A DNA stretch of 64,000 bases from Streptomyces sp. SCUT-3 (GTDB taxonomy: Bacteria; Actinomycetota; Actinomycetes; Streptomycetales; Streptomycetaceae): positions 3,262,501 through 3,326,500 of the forward strand of contig NZ_CP046907.1 in assembly GCF_014083985.1 (NCBI RefSeq), given 5' to 3'. A program made the position numbers and the translations under genes. Position 1 is the first letter of the stretch. Each line of letters begins with the position of its first letter. Of the stretch, positions 10,928-19,801 are shown piece by piece. Under the pieces are notes generated by a model. It ran no database searches. It saw only the letters and a program-made list of their open reading frames with translations, and was not told where the DNA came from.

Positions 10928-11212
10928 GGGACTCCCAGAGGCAGAACTTCACATCACGTGCAGTACGGGACCGATCACCCGTCGTGACGACAAGTGGGTA
11001 CCGGCGTGCGTCTGAGGAGAATAACGCTTAGTGCAGGCGGTGCTACGGCTTGTTGTCGAAACTGTCGATTAGGTCGACCAACTCATTGATTGAGGATCGG
11101 TCAATCACCGAATGACAGAAGCTTTCTGACCGTTTGTGTGCTGTTCCTGCACGGGGTGAGGGTGTGTTGTGACCGGGGAGGCCGCCGGGGGCCGTCGGGG
11201 CGCCGGGGGAGG
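10928..11212. promoter_or_regulatory. bldN upstream regulatory region
   Basis: A 285-bp gene-free stretch, noticeably more A/T-rich than its surroundings from about 11030 to 11160. It holds the bldN promoter and the tail of the HAD gene. In S. coelicolor bldN is a direct BldD target. Three near-matches to the BldD pattern TNAC-N5-GTNA, each with one mismatch, lie at 10949-10961, 10954-10966 and 10985-10997. No perfect site was found. Confidence 0.45.
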
Positions 11213-12115
11213 TCAGCGCCGGCGGCGCTGGAGGGCGACGGCCGCGGCGGCGCCGCCGGCGACCGCCCCCACCCCGGCCGCGGCCGGGATGCCGATCTTC
11301 GCCGCCTTGCGCCCGGTGCGGTAGTCGCGCAGCCTCCAGTCGTGCTCCCTGGCGTGCCGACGCAGCGCCGAGTCGGGGTTGACCGCGTAGGGGTGGCCGA
11401 CCAGGGACAGCATGGGGATGTCGTTGGCGGAGTCGCTGTAGGCGGCGCAGCGGGACAGGTCCAGCCCCTCCGCCTGGGCGAGCGCCTTGACCGCCTCGGC
11501 CTTCGCCGGGCCGTGCAGGGGCTCGCCGACGAGCCGGCCGGTGTAGACGCCGTCGACCGACTCGGCGACGGTGCCCAGCGCCCCGGTCAGGCCCATCCGG
11601 CGGGCGATGATCGAGGCGGTCTCCACCGGGGCCGCGGTGACCAGCCAGACCCGCTGCCCGGCGTCCAGGTGGGCCTGGGCCAGGGCCCGGGTGCCGGGCC
11701 AGATCCGCCCGGCCATGTACTCGTCGTAGACCTCCTCGCCGATCGCCAGCAGCTCCTCGACGCGGTGGCCCTTGACGATGGACAGGGCGCTCTCGCGGGC
11801 GTCCTGCATGTGGCCCGCGTGCTCGGAGCCGGCCAGCCGGAACCAGGCCTGCTGCCAGGCGAACCTGGCCAGTTCGCGCTTCTGGAAGAACTTGCGCTTG
11901 TAGAGCCCGCGGCCCAGGTGGAAGATGGCCGCGCCCTGCATGACGGTGTTGTCCAGGTCGAAGAAGGCGGCGGCGCGCGAGTCCCCGACGACCGGGAACT
12001 GCTCCTCGGGCTCGGGCGCGGCGGCGAGCGCCGCCTCGGCGGCAGCCTCGCCCGCCAGTACGGTCCGGGCGGTCACGGACCGCTTCCGGGAAGTGAGCCT
12101 TCTCAGCACGGCCAT
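11213..12115 (-). CDS. HAD-IB family phosphatase with C-terminal membrane anchor
   Basis: SerB-like haloacid-dehalogenase phosphatase, 300 residues. Motif I is FFDLDNTVMQG (Asp53 as likely nucleophile, Asp55 as acid). Motif II is WLVTAAPVE and motif IV AAYSDSANDIPML. The cap region between is mostly helical. The C-terminus has an Ala/Gly-rich hydrophobic segment (GIPAAAGVGAVAGGAAAAV) followed by QRRRR, which looks like a membrane anchor. The ATG start excludes 67 implausible upstream residues. It is divergent from the glutaredoxin-like gene. Likely substrates are small phosphomonoesters; the sequence does not specify which. Confidence 0.85.
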   Translation of the reverse strand: MAVLRRLTSRKRSVTARTVLAGEAAAEAALAAAPEPEEQFPVVGDSRAAAFFDLDNTVMQGAAIFHLGRGLYKRKFFQKRELARFAWQQAWFRLAGSEHAGHMQDARESALSIVKGHRVEELLAIGEEVYDEYMAGRIWPGTRALAQAHLDAGQRVWLVTAAPVETASIIARRMGLTGALGTVAESVDGVYTGRLVGEPLHGPAKAEAVKALAQAEGLDLSRCAAYSDSANDIPMLSLVGHPYAVNPDSALRRHAREHDWRLRDYRTGRKAAKIGIPAAAGVGAVAGGAAAAVALQRRRR

Positions 12116-12297
12116 GCGGTGAGCATAACCACTGCCGGAGACGATCCGGTGACGGCGCGGTTCCCCCCTGTGCACCGTCCGCGTGAACTCCTGCGGTCCC
12201 CCGGCCCCCCGGCCCCGGCCGGTCCGCCCGCCCGGGGGCGGGAGCGCGCCGGGCCCGGTCCGGGGCCGCGCCGCACCCGGCCCGGGGGGGCGGCACA

Positions 12298-12585
12298 ATG
12301 GGCCGGGTGAGCCCATTGATCGGACGCCGCACCCGCAAGGACCCCGCCCGGCACGAGGTCACCCTGATCACCAGGCCCGGCTGCCACCTGTGCCACCGGG
12401 CGCGCGCCGTGGTGGAGAAGGTCACCGCCGAACTCGGGGTCCCCTGGAAGGAACTGGACATCACCCGGGACGAGGCGCTGTACGCCGAGTACTGGGAGAA
12501 GATCCCGGTGACCCTGGTCGACGGCGAGCAGCACGGCGTCTGGCGGGTCGACGAGGAGAAGCTGCGGGCCGCACTGGAGCGGTGA
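12298..12585 (+). CDS. glutaredoxin-like thiol protein
   Basis: A 95-residue thioredoxin-fold protein of the DUF836/glutaredoxin-like group. The redox centre is GCHLCH with Cys29 and Cys32, and the cis-Pro region is KIPVTLVDGEQHGVWRVD. It probably acts as a small disulfide reductase or redox partner in the cytoplasm. ATG was chosen because GGGGGGCGG lies close upstream; a GTG three codons later (MSPLIG) is equally plausible and matches the start recalled for relatives. It precedes the exonuclease and the redox regulator rex. Confidence 0.82.
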   Translation: MGRVSPLIGRRTRKDPARHEVTLITRPGCHLCHRARAVVEKVTAELGVPWKELDITRDEALYAEYWEKIPVTLVDGEQHGVWRVDEEKLRAALER

Positions 12586-12735
12586 CGCTTCGTCGCCGGG
12601 TGGTGACGGTCCGCCCCGGAGCGGCGGCGGCCCGTCCTGCGGCGGTGCACGCGGACTTATGCCAACCTTCGCCGTTCGATTACCATCGAGACGTTTTGTG
12701 TTGTCAGGGGGCGCGTCGGTGAGGGCGGTGAGCAC

Positions 12736-13503
12736 GTGCTCCCCTGCGGCTATGCGGTCGTCGACCTGGAGGCCACCGGGCCCAGTCCGCGACGGCACCG
12801 CGTCCTCGAGGTCGCCGTCGTGCTGCTGGACGCGCAGTGCCGGACCGAGCGGGAGACCAGCACCCTCCTCGACCCCGAGGGGCCGGTGGGCCCCACCCAC
12901 ATCCACGGCATAGTCCGCGGCGACACCGCCGGGGCGCCGCGCTTCGCGCAGATCGCCGCCCGGCTCCTGGCGCTGCTGGCCGGCCGGATCCTGGTGGGGC
13001 ACAACGTCGGCTGCGACCGGTCTTTCCTGGCCGCGGAGTTCGCGCGGCTGGGAACGGCCTTCCCCCGGGGGCCCGAGCTGTGCACGATGCGGCTCGCCCA
13101 GACCTACCTGCCCGCACTGCCGGGCCGCTCGCTGAGGGCCTGCTGCGCGGCCGCCGGCCTGGCGGACTTCCCCGCCCACACCGCGCTGGGCGACGCCCGG
13201 GCGACCGCGGCGCTGCTGGCGCACTACGCGGGCCGGCACCCGGCGCGGACGGCGGACGGGGCGTGGGCCGCGGTGCTCGCCGAGGCCGTCGGTGCCGCCC
13301 GCGCGGCGGGGGCCGCCGGGGCAGGGGGCCCGGACGGAGCAGCCGTACCCGTGCCGACGGGGGCGGCGCAGGGGTGCGGGCAGGGGGCCCGGGAGGTTCC
13401 GGCCGGGGTCTCGTGGCGGCCCCGGACGCCTGTCGTGCGGCCGGTTCACGTGGACGGCTCCGGTGGGGGAATGGTTCCCCGTGCCCGGTATGGGGGTGCG
13501 TGA
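12736..13503 (+). CDS. DnaQ-like 3'-5' exonuclease domain protein
   Basis: DEDDh exonuclease fold, 255 residues from a GTG start. Exo I is VVDLEATG (Asp10, Glu12), Exo II is GHNVGCDRSFLAAEF (Asp94) and Exo III is HTALGDARAT (His148, Asp153), so all catalytic residues are present. This resembles the proofreading epsilon subunit of DNA polymerase III and related stand-alone nucleases. The last 80 residues are low-complexity Ala/Gly/Arg and probably disordered. A competing ATG-initiated frame nearby has no family support. The gene ends just before the rex operator, so it is separate from the rex operon. Confidence 0.82.
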   Translation: MLPCGYAVVDLEATGPSPRRHRVLEVAVVLLDAQCRTERETSTLLDPEGPVGPTHIHGIVRGDTAGAPRFAQIAARLLALLAGRILVGHNVGCDRSFLAAEFARLGTAFPRGPELCTMRLAQTYLPALPGRSLRACCAAAGLADFPAHTALGDARATAALLAHYAGRHPARTADGAWAAVLAEAVGAARAAGAAGAGGPDGAAVPVPTGAAQGCGQGAREVPAGVSWRPRTPVVRPVHVDGSGGGMVPRARYGGA

Positions 13504-13540
13504 TGCCTGTCACTTCGCACGGACAAAGCGGACACCATCT

Positions 13541-13569
13541 TTGTGCACACGTTCACAAACGCATAGCCT
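13541..13569 (+). promoter_or_regulatory. Rex operator (ROP) over the rex-hem promoter
   Basis: TTGTGCACACGTTCACAA (13541-13558) is an 18-bp dyad that fits the Rex operator consensus TTGTGAACGCGTTCACAA at 15 of 18 positions. Its first six bases serve as a -35 box (TTGTGC), with TAGCCT as -10 at 13564-13569 after 17 bp. Bound Rex would therefore block RNA polymerase. When NADH is high, Rex releases the site and rex-hem is expressed, as known for S. coelicolor rex-hemACD. Confidence 0.93.
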
Positions 13570-13631
13570 GGCGTGAACGGGGCGACTCTCGGGCGAGCCG
13601 CCCGCAGCCCAGCTCTACCGGCAGGAGCATC

Positions 13632-14483
13632 GTGGCATCTGGCCGTTCTCACCGACCGGCGACACGCAGCCGAGGGATCCCCGAGGCCACCGTCGCCAGG
13701 CTTCCCCTGTACCTGCGGGCACTGACCGCGCTCTCCGAACGCTCGGTGCCGACGGTCTCCTCGGAGGAGCTCGCCGCGGCAGCCGGAGTGAACTCCGCGA
13801 AGCTGCGCAAGGACTTCTCCTACCTCGGCTCGTACGGAACCCGCGGTGTCGGCTACGACGTCGAGTACCTCGTCTACCAGATCTCCCGGGAGCTGGGCCT
13901 CACCCAGGACTGGCCGGTCGTCATCGTCGGCATCGGAAACCTGGGTGCGGCGCTCGCCAACTACGGCGGCTTCGCCTCCCGCGGCTTCCGGGTCGCGGCG
14001 CTGATAGACGCCGACCACGCGCTCACCGGCCGGAACGTCGCCGGGCTGCCGGTGCGCCACACGGACGAGCTCGAGGACATCATCCGGGACAACCAGGTCT
14101 CCATCGGTGTCATCGCCACCCCGGCCGGGGCGGCCCAGGAGGTCTGCGACCGGCTGGTCGCGGCCGGGGTCACCAGCATCCTCAACTTCGCGCCCACCGT
14201 GCTCTCCGTCCCCGACGGGGTCGACGTGCGGAAGGTGGACCTGTCGATCGAGCTGCAGATCCTCGCCTTCCACGAGCAGCGCAAGGCCGGCGAGGACCTC
14301 GGCGAGGCGGTCGCGGCCGCCTCGGCCGGGGAGGAGAAGGGCGGGCTGGCCCCGCGCGCCAAGACCGCCGCGGCCAAGGCGGCCGCGGCCAGGACCGCCG
14401 CGGCCAAGGCCGTGGCGGCGGCCGCGGGCAAGACCAAGCGGCCCGGACCCGACGGGGACGTGCCCGCTGTGATGCCGGCGTGA
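13632..14483 (+). CDS. rex: redox-sensing repressor Rex
   Basis: Transcriptional repressor that senses the NADH/NAD+ ratio. Residues 15-80 form the winged helix (LPLYLRALTAL, ELAAAAGVNSAKLRKDFSYLG, GTRGVGYDVEYL). A Rossmann domain follows with GIGNLGAALANYGGF (about 100-114) and an acidic residue after the second strand (ALIDAD), which favours NAD(H). The C-terminal helix (QILAFHEQ) swaps between subunits. Beyond residue 250 is an Ala/Lys-rich repeat tail (AKTAAAKAAAARTAAAKAV), an unusual extension that may bind nucleic acid non-specifically. GTG start behind AGGAG. First gene of the haem operon. Confidence 0.97.
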   Translation: MASGRSHRPATRSRGIPEATVARLPLYLRALTALSERSVPTVSSEELAAAAGVNSAKLRKDFSYLGSYGTRGVGYDVEYLVYQISRELGLTQDWPVVIVGIGNLGAALANYGGFASRGFRVAALIDADHALTGRNVAGLPVRHTDELEDIIRDNQVSIGVIATPAGAAQEVCDRLVAAGVTSILNFAPTVLSVPDGVDVRKVDLSIELQILAFHEQRKAGEDLGEAVAAASAGEEKGGLAPRAKTAAAKAAAARTAAAKAVAAAAGKTKRPGPDGDVPAVMPA

Positions 14484-14586
14484 ACGAGCGGACGGACTCC
14501 CCGGCGGCGTGCCGGGGAGAGGGAGAAGCGACGATGAAGGGGCGCGTGATGGGCGAGGGCCTCCTCGTACTGGGCGGAGGGCACGC

Positions 14587-15936
14587 ATGAGCCTGCTCGT
14601 CGTCGGCCTCAGCCACCGCACCGCCCCGGTCAGCGTGCTCGAGCGCGCGTCCCTGACGGCGGACACCAAGGCCAAGCTCCTGCAGGACGCCGTCGCCGCC
14701 GAGCCCGCCTCCGAGGCGGCGGCGCTGGCGACCTGCAACCGCATCGAGCTCTACGCCGACGTGGACAAGTTCCACGCCGGCGTCGCCGAGCTGTCCACCC
14801 TGCTGGCCCAGCACAGCGGAGTGGGCCTGGAGGAGCTCACCCCCCACCTGTACGTGCACTACGAGGACCGGGCCGTCCACCACCTGTTCTCGGTCGCCTG
14901 CGGGCTGGACTCCATGGTCGTCGGCGAGGGCCAGATCCTGGCCCAGATCAAGGACGCGCTCGGCGGCGCGCAGGAGCTGAACACCGCCGGCCGGCTGATC
15001 AACGACCTCTTCCAGCAGGCCCTGCGGGTGGGCAAGCGGGCCCACACCGAGACCGGCATCGACCGGGCCGGGCAGTCCCTCGTCACCTTCGGCCTCGACC
15101 GGCTCGCCGCCGCCGTGGCGGGCGGACCCGCCGACGGCTGGATCCCCGGCCGCCGCGCCCTGGTCGTCGGCGCCGGCTCCATGAGCTCCCTGGCCGCCGC
15201 CACCCTGGCCCGCGCCGGGGTCGGCGAGCTGGTCGTCGCCAACCGCACCCCCGAGCGCGCCGAACGCCTCGCGGCGGCCACCGGCGGCCGCGCCGTGCCC
15301 TTCGCGGCCGTCCCCCGCGAGCTGGCCCGCGCCGACGTCGTGATCTCCTGCACCGGCGCCACCGGCCTGGTCCTGGACGGCACGGTGATCGCCCGCGCGG
15401 CCGCCGCCCGCGCCGCGGACGGCGCGAGCACCCCGCTCGGCCTGCTCGACCTGGCCATGCCCCGCGACATCGACGCCTCCGCGCACGCGGTCGACGGAGT
15501 GCACCTGGTCGACCTGGAGACCATCTCCGAGGCCGCCGCGGACGCCCCCATGGCCACCGACGTCGACGCGGCCAAGCGCATCGTCGCCGACGAGGTCACC
15601 GCCTTCGGCGCCGCCCAGCGCGCCGCCCGCATCACCCCCACCGTGGTGGCCCTGCGCACCATGGCGGCCGACGTCGTGGCCGGCGAGCTCGCCCGCCTCG
15701 ACGGCCGCCTGCCGGGCCTGGACGACAAGTCGCGCGCCGAGATCACCCAGACCGTGCGCCGCGTCGTCGACAAGCTCCTGCACGCGCCCACCGTGCGGGT
15801 CAAGCAGCTGGCGGGCGAGCCCGGCGGCGCCGGGTACGCGGACGCGCTGCGCGAACTCTTCGACCTCGACCCGCAGACGGTCGCCGCCGTCAGCAGGGCC
15901 GACACCGGCGACGACCCGAACAGAGGGCGGGCATGA
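14587..15936 (+). CDS. hemA: glutamyl-tRNA reductase
   Basis: First step of the C5 haem pathway: NADPH-dependent reduction of glutamyl-tRNA to glutamate-1-semialdehyde. 449 residues. The catalytic Cys is in LATCNRIELY (Cys50). GEGQILAQIK (about 114-123), the NADPH-binding VVGAGSMSSLAAATLA (about 195-210) and the C-terminal dimerisation helices are present. Its ATG lies about 100 bp after rex. The stop overlaps the hemC start by ATGA, showing translational coupling. Expression should be controlled by Rex through the shared promoter. Confidence 0.97.
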   Translation: MSLLVVGLSHRTAPVSVLERASLTADTKAKLLQDAVAAEPASEAAALATCNRIELYADVDKFHAGVAELSTLLAQHSGVGLEELTPHLYVHYEDRAVHHLFSVACGLDSMVVGEGQILAQIKDALGGAQELNTAGRLINDLFQQALRVGKRAHTETGIDRAGQSLVTFGLDRLAAAVAGGPADGWIPGRRALVVGAGSMSSLAAATLARAGVGELVVANRTPERAERLAAATGGRAVPFAAVPRELARADVVISCTGATGLVLDGTVIARAAAARAADGASTPLGLLDLAMPRDIDASAHAVDGVHLVDLETISEAAADAPMATDVDAAKRIVADEVTAFGAAQRAARITPTVVALRTMAADVVAGELARLDGRLPGLDDKSRAEITQTVRRVVDKLLHAPTVRVKQLAGEPGGAGYADALRELFDLDPQTVAAVSRADTGDDPNRGRA

Positions 15937-16913
15937 TGACCGAGACAACAACAACCACCACCACGGGGACGCTGAGGCTCGGCACCCGCCGCAGCAAGCT
16001 CGCCATGGCGCAGTCCGGCCTCGTCGCACAGGCGGTCCGGGACGTGACCGGGCGCCCCGTCGAGCTGGTCGAGATCACCACCTACGGCGACACCTCGCGC
16101 GAGTCGCTCGCCAGCATCGGCGGCACCGGCGTGTTCGTGTCCGCCCTGCGCGACGCGCTGCTCGACGGTGCCGTCGACTTCGCCGTGCACTCGCTCAAGG
16201 ACCTGCCCACCTACGGCGCCGAGGGCCTCGTCCTGGCCGCAGTCCCCGAGCGGGAGGACCCGCGCGACGCCCTCGTGGCCCGCGACGGCCTCACCTTCGA
16301 GCAGCTCCCCGACGGGGCCCGCGTCGGCACCGGCTCGCCGCGCCGCGCGGCGCAGCTCAACGCCTGGGCCCGCGCGCTGGGCCGCCGCATCGAGACCGTG
16401 TCCATCCGCGGCAACGTCGACACCCGGATCGGCTTCGTCCGCTCCGGGGAGCTCGACGCCGTGGTCCTGGCCGCGGCAGGACTGAACCGGCTCGGCCGGA
16501 TCGGCGAGGCCACCGAGCTGATCAGCCCCGACGCATGCCTGCCCGCCCCCGGCCAGGGGGCACTGGCGGTGGAGTGCCGCGCCGACGCGCCGGAACTCGC
16601 CGCCCAGCTCGCCGTGCTCGACGACCCCCACACCCGGGCCGCCGTGACCGCCGAGCGTTCCCTGCTCGCCGCTCTGGAAGCCGGCTGCTCCGCCCCCGTG
16701 GGCGCGCTCGCCGACGTCCTGGCCGGCGGGCCTGCCACCGAGCTGCGCCTGCGTGGCGTCGTCGGCACCGTCGACGGCACCTCGCTGGTGCAGCTGTCCA
16801 CCACCGGCCCCGTCCCGGCAACCGGCGGGGAGGCCGCGGCCCTCGGCCGCGAACTCGCCGCGGACATGCTTGCCAAGGGCGCGGCCGGTCTGATGGGGGA
16901 GCGAGCACTTTGA
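15933..16913 (+). CDS. hemC: porphobilinogen deaminase (hydroxymethylbilane synthase)
   Basis: Joins four porphobilinogens into hydroxymethylbilane. 326 residues. Conserved parts: [12 protein letters not shown], the substrate loop [52 protein letters not shown] and AGCSAPVGA with Cys252, which carries the dipyrromethane cofactor. The first residues are a Thr run ([13 protein letters not shown]). ATGA overlap with hemA and TTGA overlap with hemD. Confidence 0.97.
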   Translation: MMTETTTTTTTGTLRLGTRRSKLAMAQSGLVAQAVRDVTGRPVELVEITTYGDTSRESLASIGGTGVFVSALRDALLDGAVDFAVHSLKDLPTYGAEGLVLAAVPEREDPRDALVARDGLTFEQLPDGARVGTGSPRRAAQLNAWARALGRRIETVSIRGNVDTRIGFVRSGELDAVVLAAAGLNRLGRIGEATELISPDACLPAPGQGALAVECRADAPELAAQLAVLDDPHTRAAVTAERSLLAALEAGCSAPVGALADVLAGGPATELRLRGVVGTVDGTSLVQLSTTGPVPATGGEAAALGRELAADMLAKGAAGLMGERAL

Positions 16914-18568
16914 GCCCCACCGCCGTGAACGCGAAGCCCGAGCCGACCGCCCCGACCAGCCGACGGAACGACAGGGGGAACGTCGTCTTCCTCGGCGCAG
17001 GACCAGGAGACCCCGGCCTGCTGACGCTGCGCGCCGTCGAGGCGCTCGCGGACGCGGACGTCCTGGTCGCCGACCCGCAGATCGCCGACACCCTCCGCAC
17101 CCACACCCGGGCAGGTGTGGACGTGACGGAACTTCCCGCACCCGACGAGGTGTTGGGCGCGACTTCCGCCACCGCCAAGCTTGTCACGTCCTTCGCGGCG
17201 GCCGGCAAGCGGGTCGTCCGCGCGGTGGCCGGCGACCCCGGCATGGACGGGACGGCGGCCGACGAGATGCTCGCCTGCGCCAGGGCGGGCGTGGCGTTCG
17301 AGGTCGTCCCCGGAGTGGCCAACGCCGTCGGCGTGCCCGCCTACGCGGGCGTCCCGCTGTGCGCCGGGGGCAAGGGGGTGCGGTTCCTCGACGCCGCCAC
17401 CGCCACCGACCGCTGCTGGCACGACGCCGGGACCGACGACGCCACCCTGGTCGTCAGCACCACCCTGGAGGACACCGCCGCCGTCTGCGCCTCCCTGGTC
17501 GCGGCCGGCCGCAGGGCCGACACCCCGCTGACGGTCACCATTGCCGGCACCACCACCCGCCAGCGCACCTGGTCGGCCACCCTGGCCACGATCGCCGCCG
17601 AGCTCAAGGCCACCAAGGCCCTCCCCTCGCCGGCCGGCCCGCAGCCCGCCATAGCCGTGGTCGGGGAGCAGGCCGCCGGCCGCGACCAGCTGTCCTGGTT
17701 CGAGACCAAGCCGCTCTTCGGCTGGAAGGTCCTGGTGCCCCGCACCAAGGAGCAGGCCGCCTCCCTGTCGGACCAGCTGCGCTCCTACGGCGCCGTGCCG
17801 CACGAGGTCCCCACCATCGCCGTGGAGCCCCCGCGCACCCCGCAGCAGATGGAGCGGGCCGTCAAGGGCCTGGTCACCGGCCGCTACGAGTGGATCGCCT
17901 TCACCTCGGTCAACGCCGTGCGCGCGGTCCGGGAGAAGTTCGAGGAGTACGGACTCGACGCCCGCGCCTTCGCCGGTATCAAGGTCGCGGCCGTCGGCGA
18001 GCAGACCGCCAAGGCGCTCGTCCGGTTCGGCGTCAAGCCCGACCTGATGCCCAGCGGCGAGCAGTCCGCGGCCGGCCTGCTGGAGGACTGGCCGCCCTAC
18101 GACCCGGTCTTCGACCCGATCGACCGCGTCTTCCTGCCGCGCGCCGACATCGCCACCGAGACCCTGGTGGCCGGCCTGATCGAGCTGGGCTGGGAGGTCG
18201 ACGACGTCACCGCCTACCGGACCGTGCGCGCCTCGCCGCCGCCCGCCGAGACCCGCGAGGCCATCAAGGGCGGCGGCTTCGACGCGGTGCTGTTCACCTC
18301 GTCCAGCACCGTCCGCAACCTGGTGGGCATCGCCGGCAAGCCGCACAACATCACGGTGATCGCGTGCATCGGCCCGGCCACCGCGAAGACCGCGGAGGAG
18401 CACGGCCTGCGCGTGGACGTGATGGCACCCGAGCCGTCCGTGCACGCCCTGGCCGAGGCGCTCGCCGAGTTCGGCGCAGCGCGCCGGGCCGCCGCCGTCG
18501 AGGCGGGCGACCCGGTCACCCGGCCCAGCGAGCGGCGCGCCGGATCCAGGAGGAGGGCACGCGGATGA
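16910..18568 (+). CDS. hemD: uroporphyrinogen-III synthase fused to a SUMT-like domain
   Basis: 552 residues. The C-terminal half (about 265-530) is HemD, which cyclises hydroxymethylbilane to uroporphyrinogen III ([51 protein letters not shown]). The N-terminal half has the tetrapyrrole methylase fold ([39 protein letters not shown]). However, the usual RLKGGDPFVFGRGGEE loop reads [16 protein letters not shown], so methyltransferase activity is doubtful. Such CobA-HemD fusions are common in actinobacteria. The start is taken as TTG overlapping the hemC stop. Translationally coupled to hemB by ATGA. Confidence 0.92.
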   Translation: MSPTAVNAKPEPTAPTSRRNDRGNVVFLGAGPGDPGLLTLRAVEALADADVLVADPQIADTLRTHTRAGVDVTELPAPDEVLGATSATAKLVTSFAAAGKRVVRAVAGDPGMDGTAADEMLACARAGVAFEVVPGVANAVGVPAYAGVPLCAGGKGVRFLDAATATDRCWHDAGTDDATLVVSTTLEDTAAVCASLVAAGRRADTPLTVTIAGTTTRQRTWSATLATIAAELKATKALPSPAGPQPAIAVVGEQAAGRDQLSWFETKPLFGWKVLVPRTKEQAASLSDQLRSYGAVPHEVPTIAVEPPRTPQQMERAVKGLVTGRYEWIAFTSVNAVRAVREKFEEYGLDARAFAGIKVAAVGEQTAKALVRFGVKPDLMPSGEQSAAGLLEDWPPYDPVFDPIDRVFLPRADIATETLVAGLIELGWEVDDVTAYRTVRASPPPAETREAIKGGGFDAVLFTSSSTVRNLVGIAGKPHNITVIACIGPATAKTAEEHGLRVDVMAPEPSVHALAEALAEFGAARRAAAVEAGDPVTRPSERRAGSRRRARG

Positions 18569-19614
18569 ACACCGCACACGGACAGCACGAGCGGTACGGA
18601 CAGCACGGGCAGTACGAGCAGGGCGGGCAGTACGGACGGTTCCCGGGTGCGCGGCCGCGCCGGCTGCGCACCACCCCCGCCGTGCGCCGCCTGGTCGCCG
18701 AGACCCGGCTGCACCCGGCCGACCTGATCCTCCCCGCGTTCCTGCGCGAGGGGATCTCCGAGCCGGTGCCGATCTCCTCCATGCCGGGCGTGTACCAGCA
18801 CACCCGCGACACCCTGAAGAAGGCCGCGGCCGAGGCGGTGGCCGCGGGAGTCGGCGGGATCATGCTGTTCGGCGTCCCCGAGCACAAGGACGCCGTCGGC
18901 TCGGCCGGCACCGACCCCGACGGCATCCTCCAGGTCGCGATCCGCGACGTGCTCTCCGAGGTCGGCGACGACCTGGTGGTCATGTCCGACCTGTGCCTGG
19001 ACGAGTACACCGACCACGGCCACTGCGGCGTCCTGGACGCGCGGGGACGGGTGGACAACGACGCCACCCTGGAGCGCTACGCCGAGATGGCCGTCGTCCA
19101 GGCCGAGGCCGGCGTCCACGTGGTCGGCCCCAGCGGCATGATGGACGGCCAGGTCGGCGTCGTCCGCCGCGCCCTGGACGGCGCGGGCCACCAGGACGTG
19201 GCCGTCCTCGCCTACACCGCCAAGTACGCCTCGGCGTTCTTCGGGCCCTTCCGGGAGGCCGTGGACTCCTCCCTCGAGGGCGACCGCAAGACCTACCAGC
19301 AGGACCCGGCCAACGCCCGAGAGTCGATGCGCGAACTCGCCCTCGACCTCGCCGAGGGCGCCGACATGGTGATGGTCAAGCCGGCCCTGCCGTACCTGGA
19401 CGTCCTGCGGCGGGTCGCCGACGCCGTCGACGTCCCCGTGGCCGCCTACCAGGTCTCCGGCGAGTACGCGATGGTCGAGGCCGCCGCGGCCAACGGCTGG
19501 GTGGAGCGCGAGCGCGTGATCATGGAGACCCTCACCGGCGTCCGCCGGGCCGGTGCCGGGAACATCCTCACCTACTGGGCCACCGAGGCCGCGGGCCTGC
19601 TCGCCCGCGGCTGA
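18565..19614 (+). CDS. hemB: delta-aminolevulinic acid dehydratase (porphobilinogen synthase)
   Basis: Condenses two aminolevulinates to porphobilinogen. 349 residues. The Schiff-base lysines are in [13 protein letters not shown] (Lys220) and [12 protein letters not shown] (Lys272). The metal loop reads [14 protein letters not shown], so two of the three zinc cysteines are present and the middle one is Asp. The first 25 residues are a Gln/Gly/His/Tyr repeat ([13 protein letters not shown]) absent from the catalytic core and encoded by a local tandem repeat. Last gene of the rex-hem operon, ended by two hairpins. Confidence 0.97.
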   Translation: MNTAHGQHERYGQHGQYEQGGQYGRFPGARPRRLRTTPAVRRLVAETRLHPADLILPAFLREGISEPVPISSMPGVYQHTRDTLKKAAAEAVAAGVGGIMLFGVPEHKDAVGSAGTDPDGILQVAIRDVLSEVGDDLVVMSDLCLDEYTDHGHCGVLDARGRVDNDATLERYAEMAVVQAEAGVHVVGPSGMMDGQVGVVRRALDGAGHQDVAVLAYTAKYASAFFGPFREAVDSSLEGDRKTYQQDPANARESMRELALDLAEGADMVMVKPALPYLDVLRRVADAVDVPVAAYQVSGEYAMVEAAAANGWVERERVIMETLTGVRRAGAGNILTYWATEAAGLLARG

Positions 19615-19640
19615 GGCCGGGGCCGAGCGGCCGGAAGGCG

Positions 19641-19668
19641 CCGCACGGGCCCGCAACGGCCCGTGCGG
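19641..19668 (+). terminator. first terminator hairpin after hemB
   Basis: Perfect 11-bp arms CCGCACGGGCC / GGCCCGTGCGG with a 6-nt loop, 26 bp past the hemB stop. Confidence 0.7.
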
Positions 19669-19726
19669 CCCCGCAGCGGCGCACATGCGGTGCCGTCACG
19701 GCCCGCACGGCGCACACGGCGCGTAC

Positions 19727-19780
19727 GAAGGGCCCGGTCCGGCGGGCGGCACCCGTGCCGCCCGCCGGACCGGGCCCTTC
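19727..19780. terminator. bidirectional terminator between hemB and lipoprotein gene
   Basis: Perfect 25-bp inverted repeat with a 4-nt loop, the longest stem in the window (arms begin GAAGGGCCCGG and end CCGGGCCCTTC). It lies between the converging hemB and the lipoprotein gene, so it can stop transcription from both sides. Confidence 0.88.
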
Positions 19781-19801
19781 GCGCGACCGGCCCCGCCGGT
19801 C

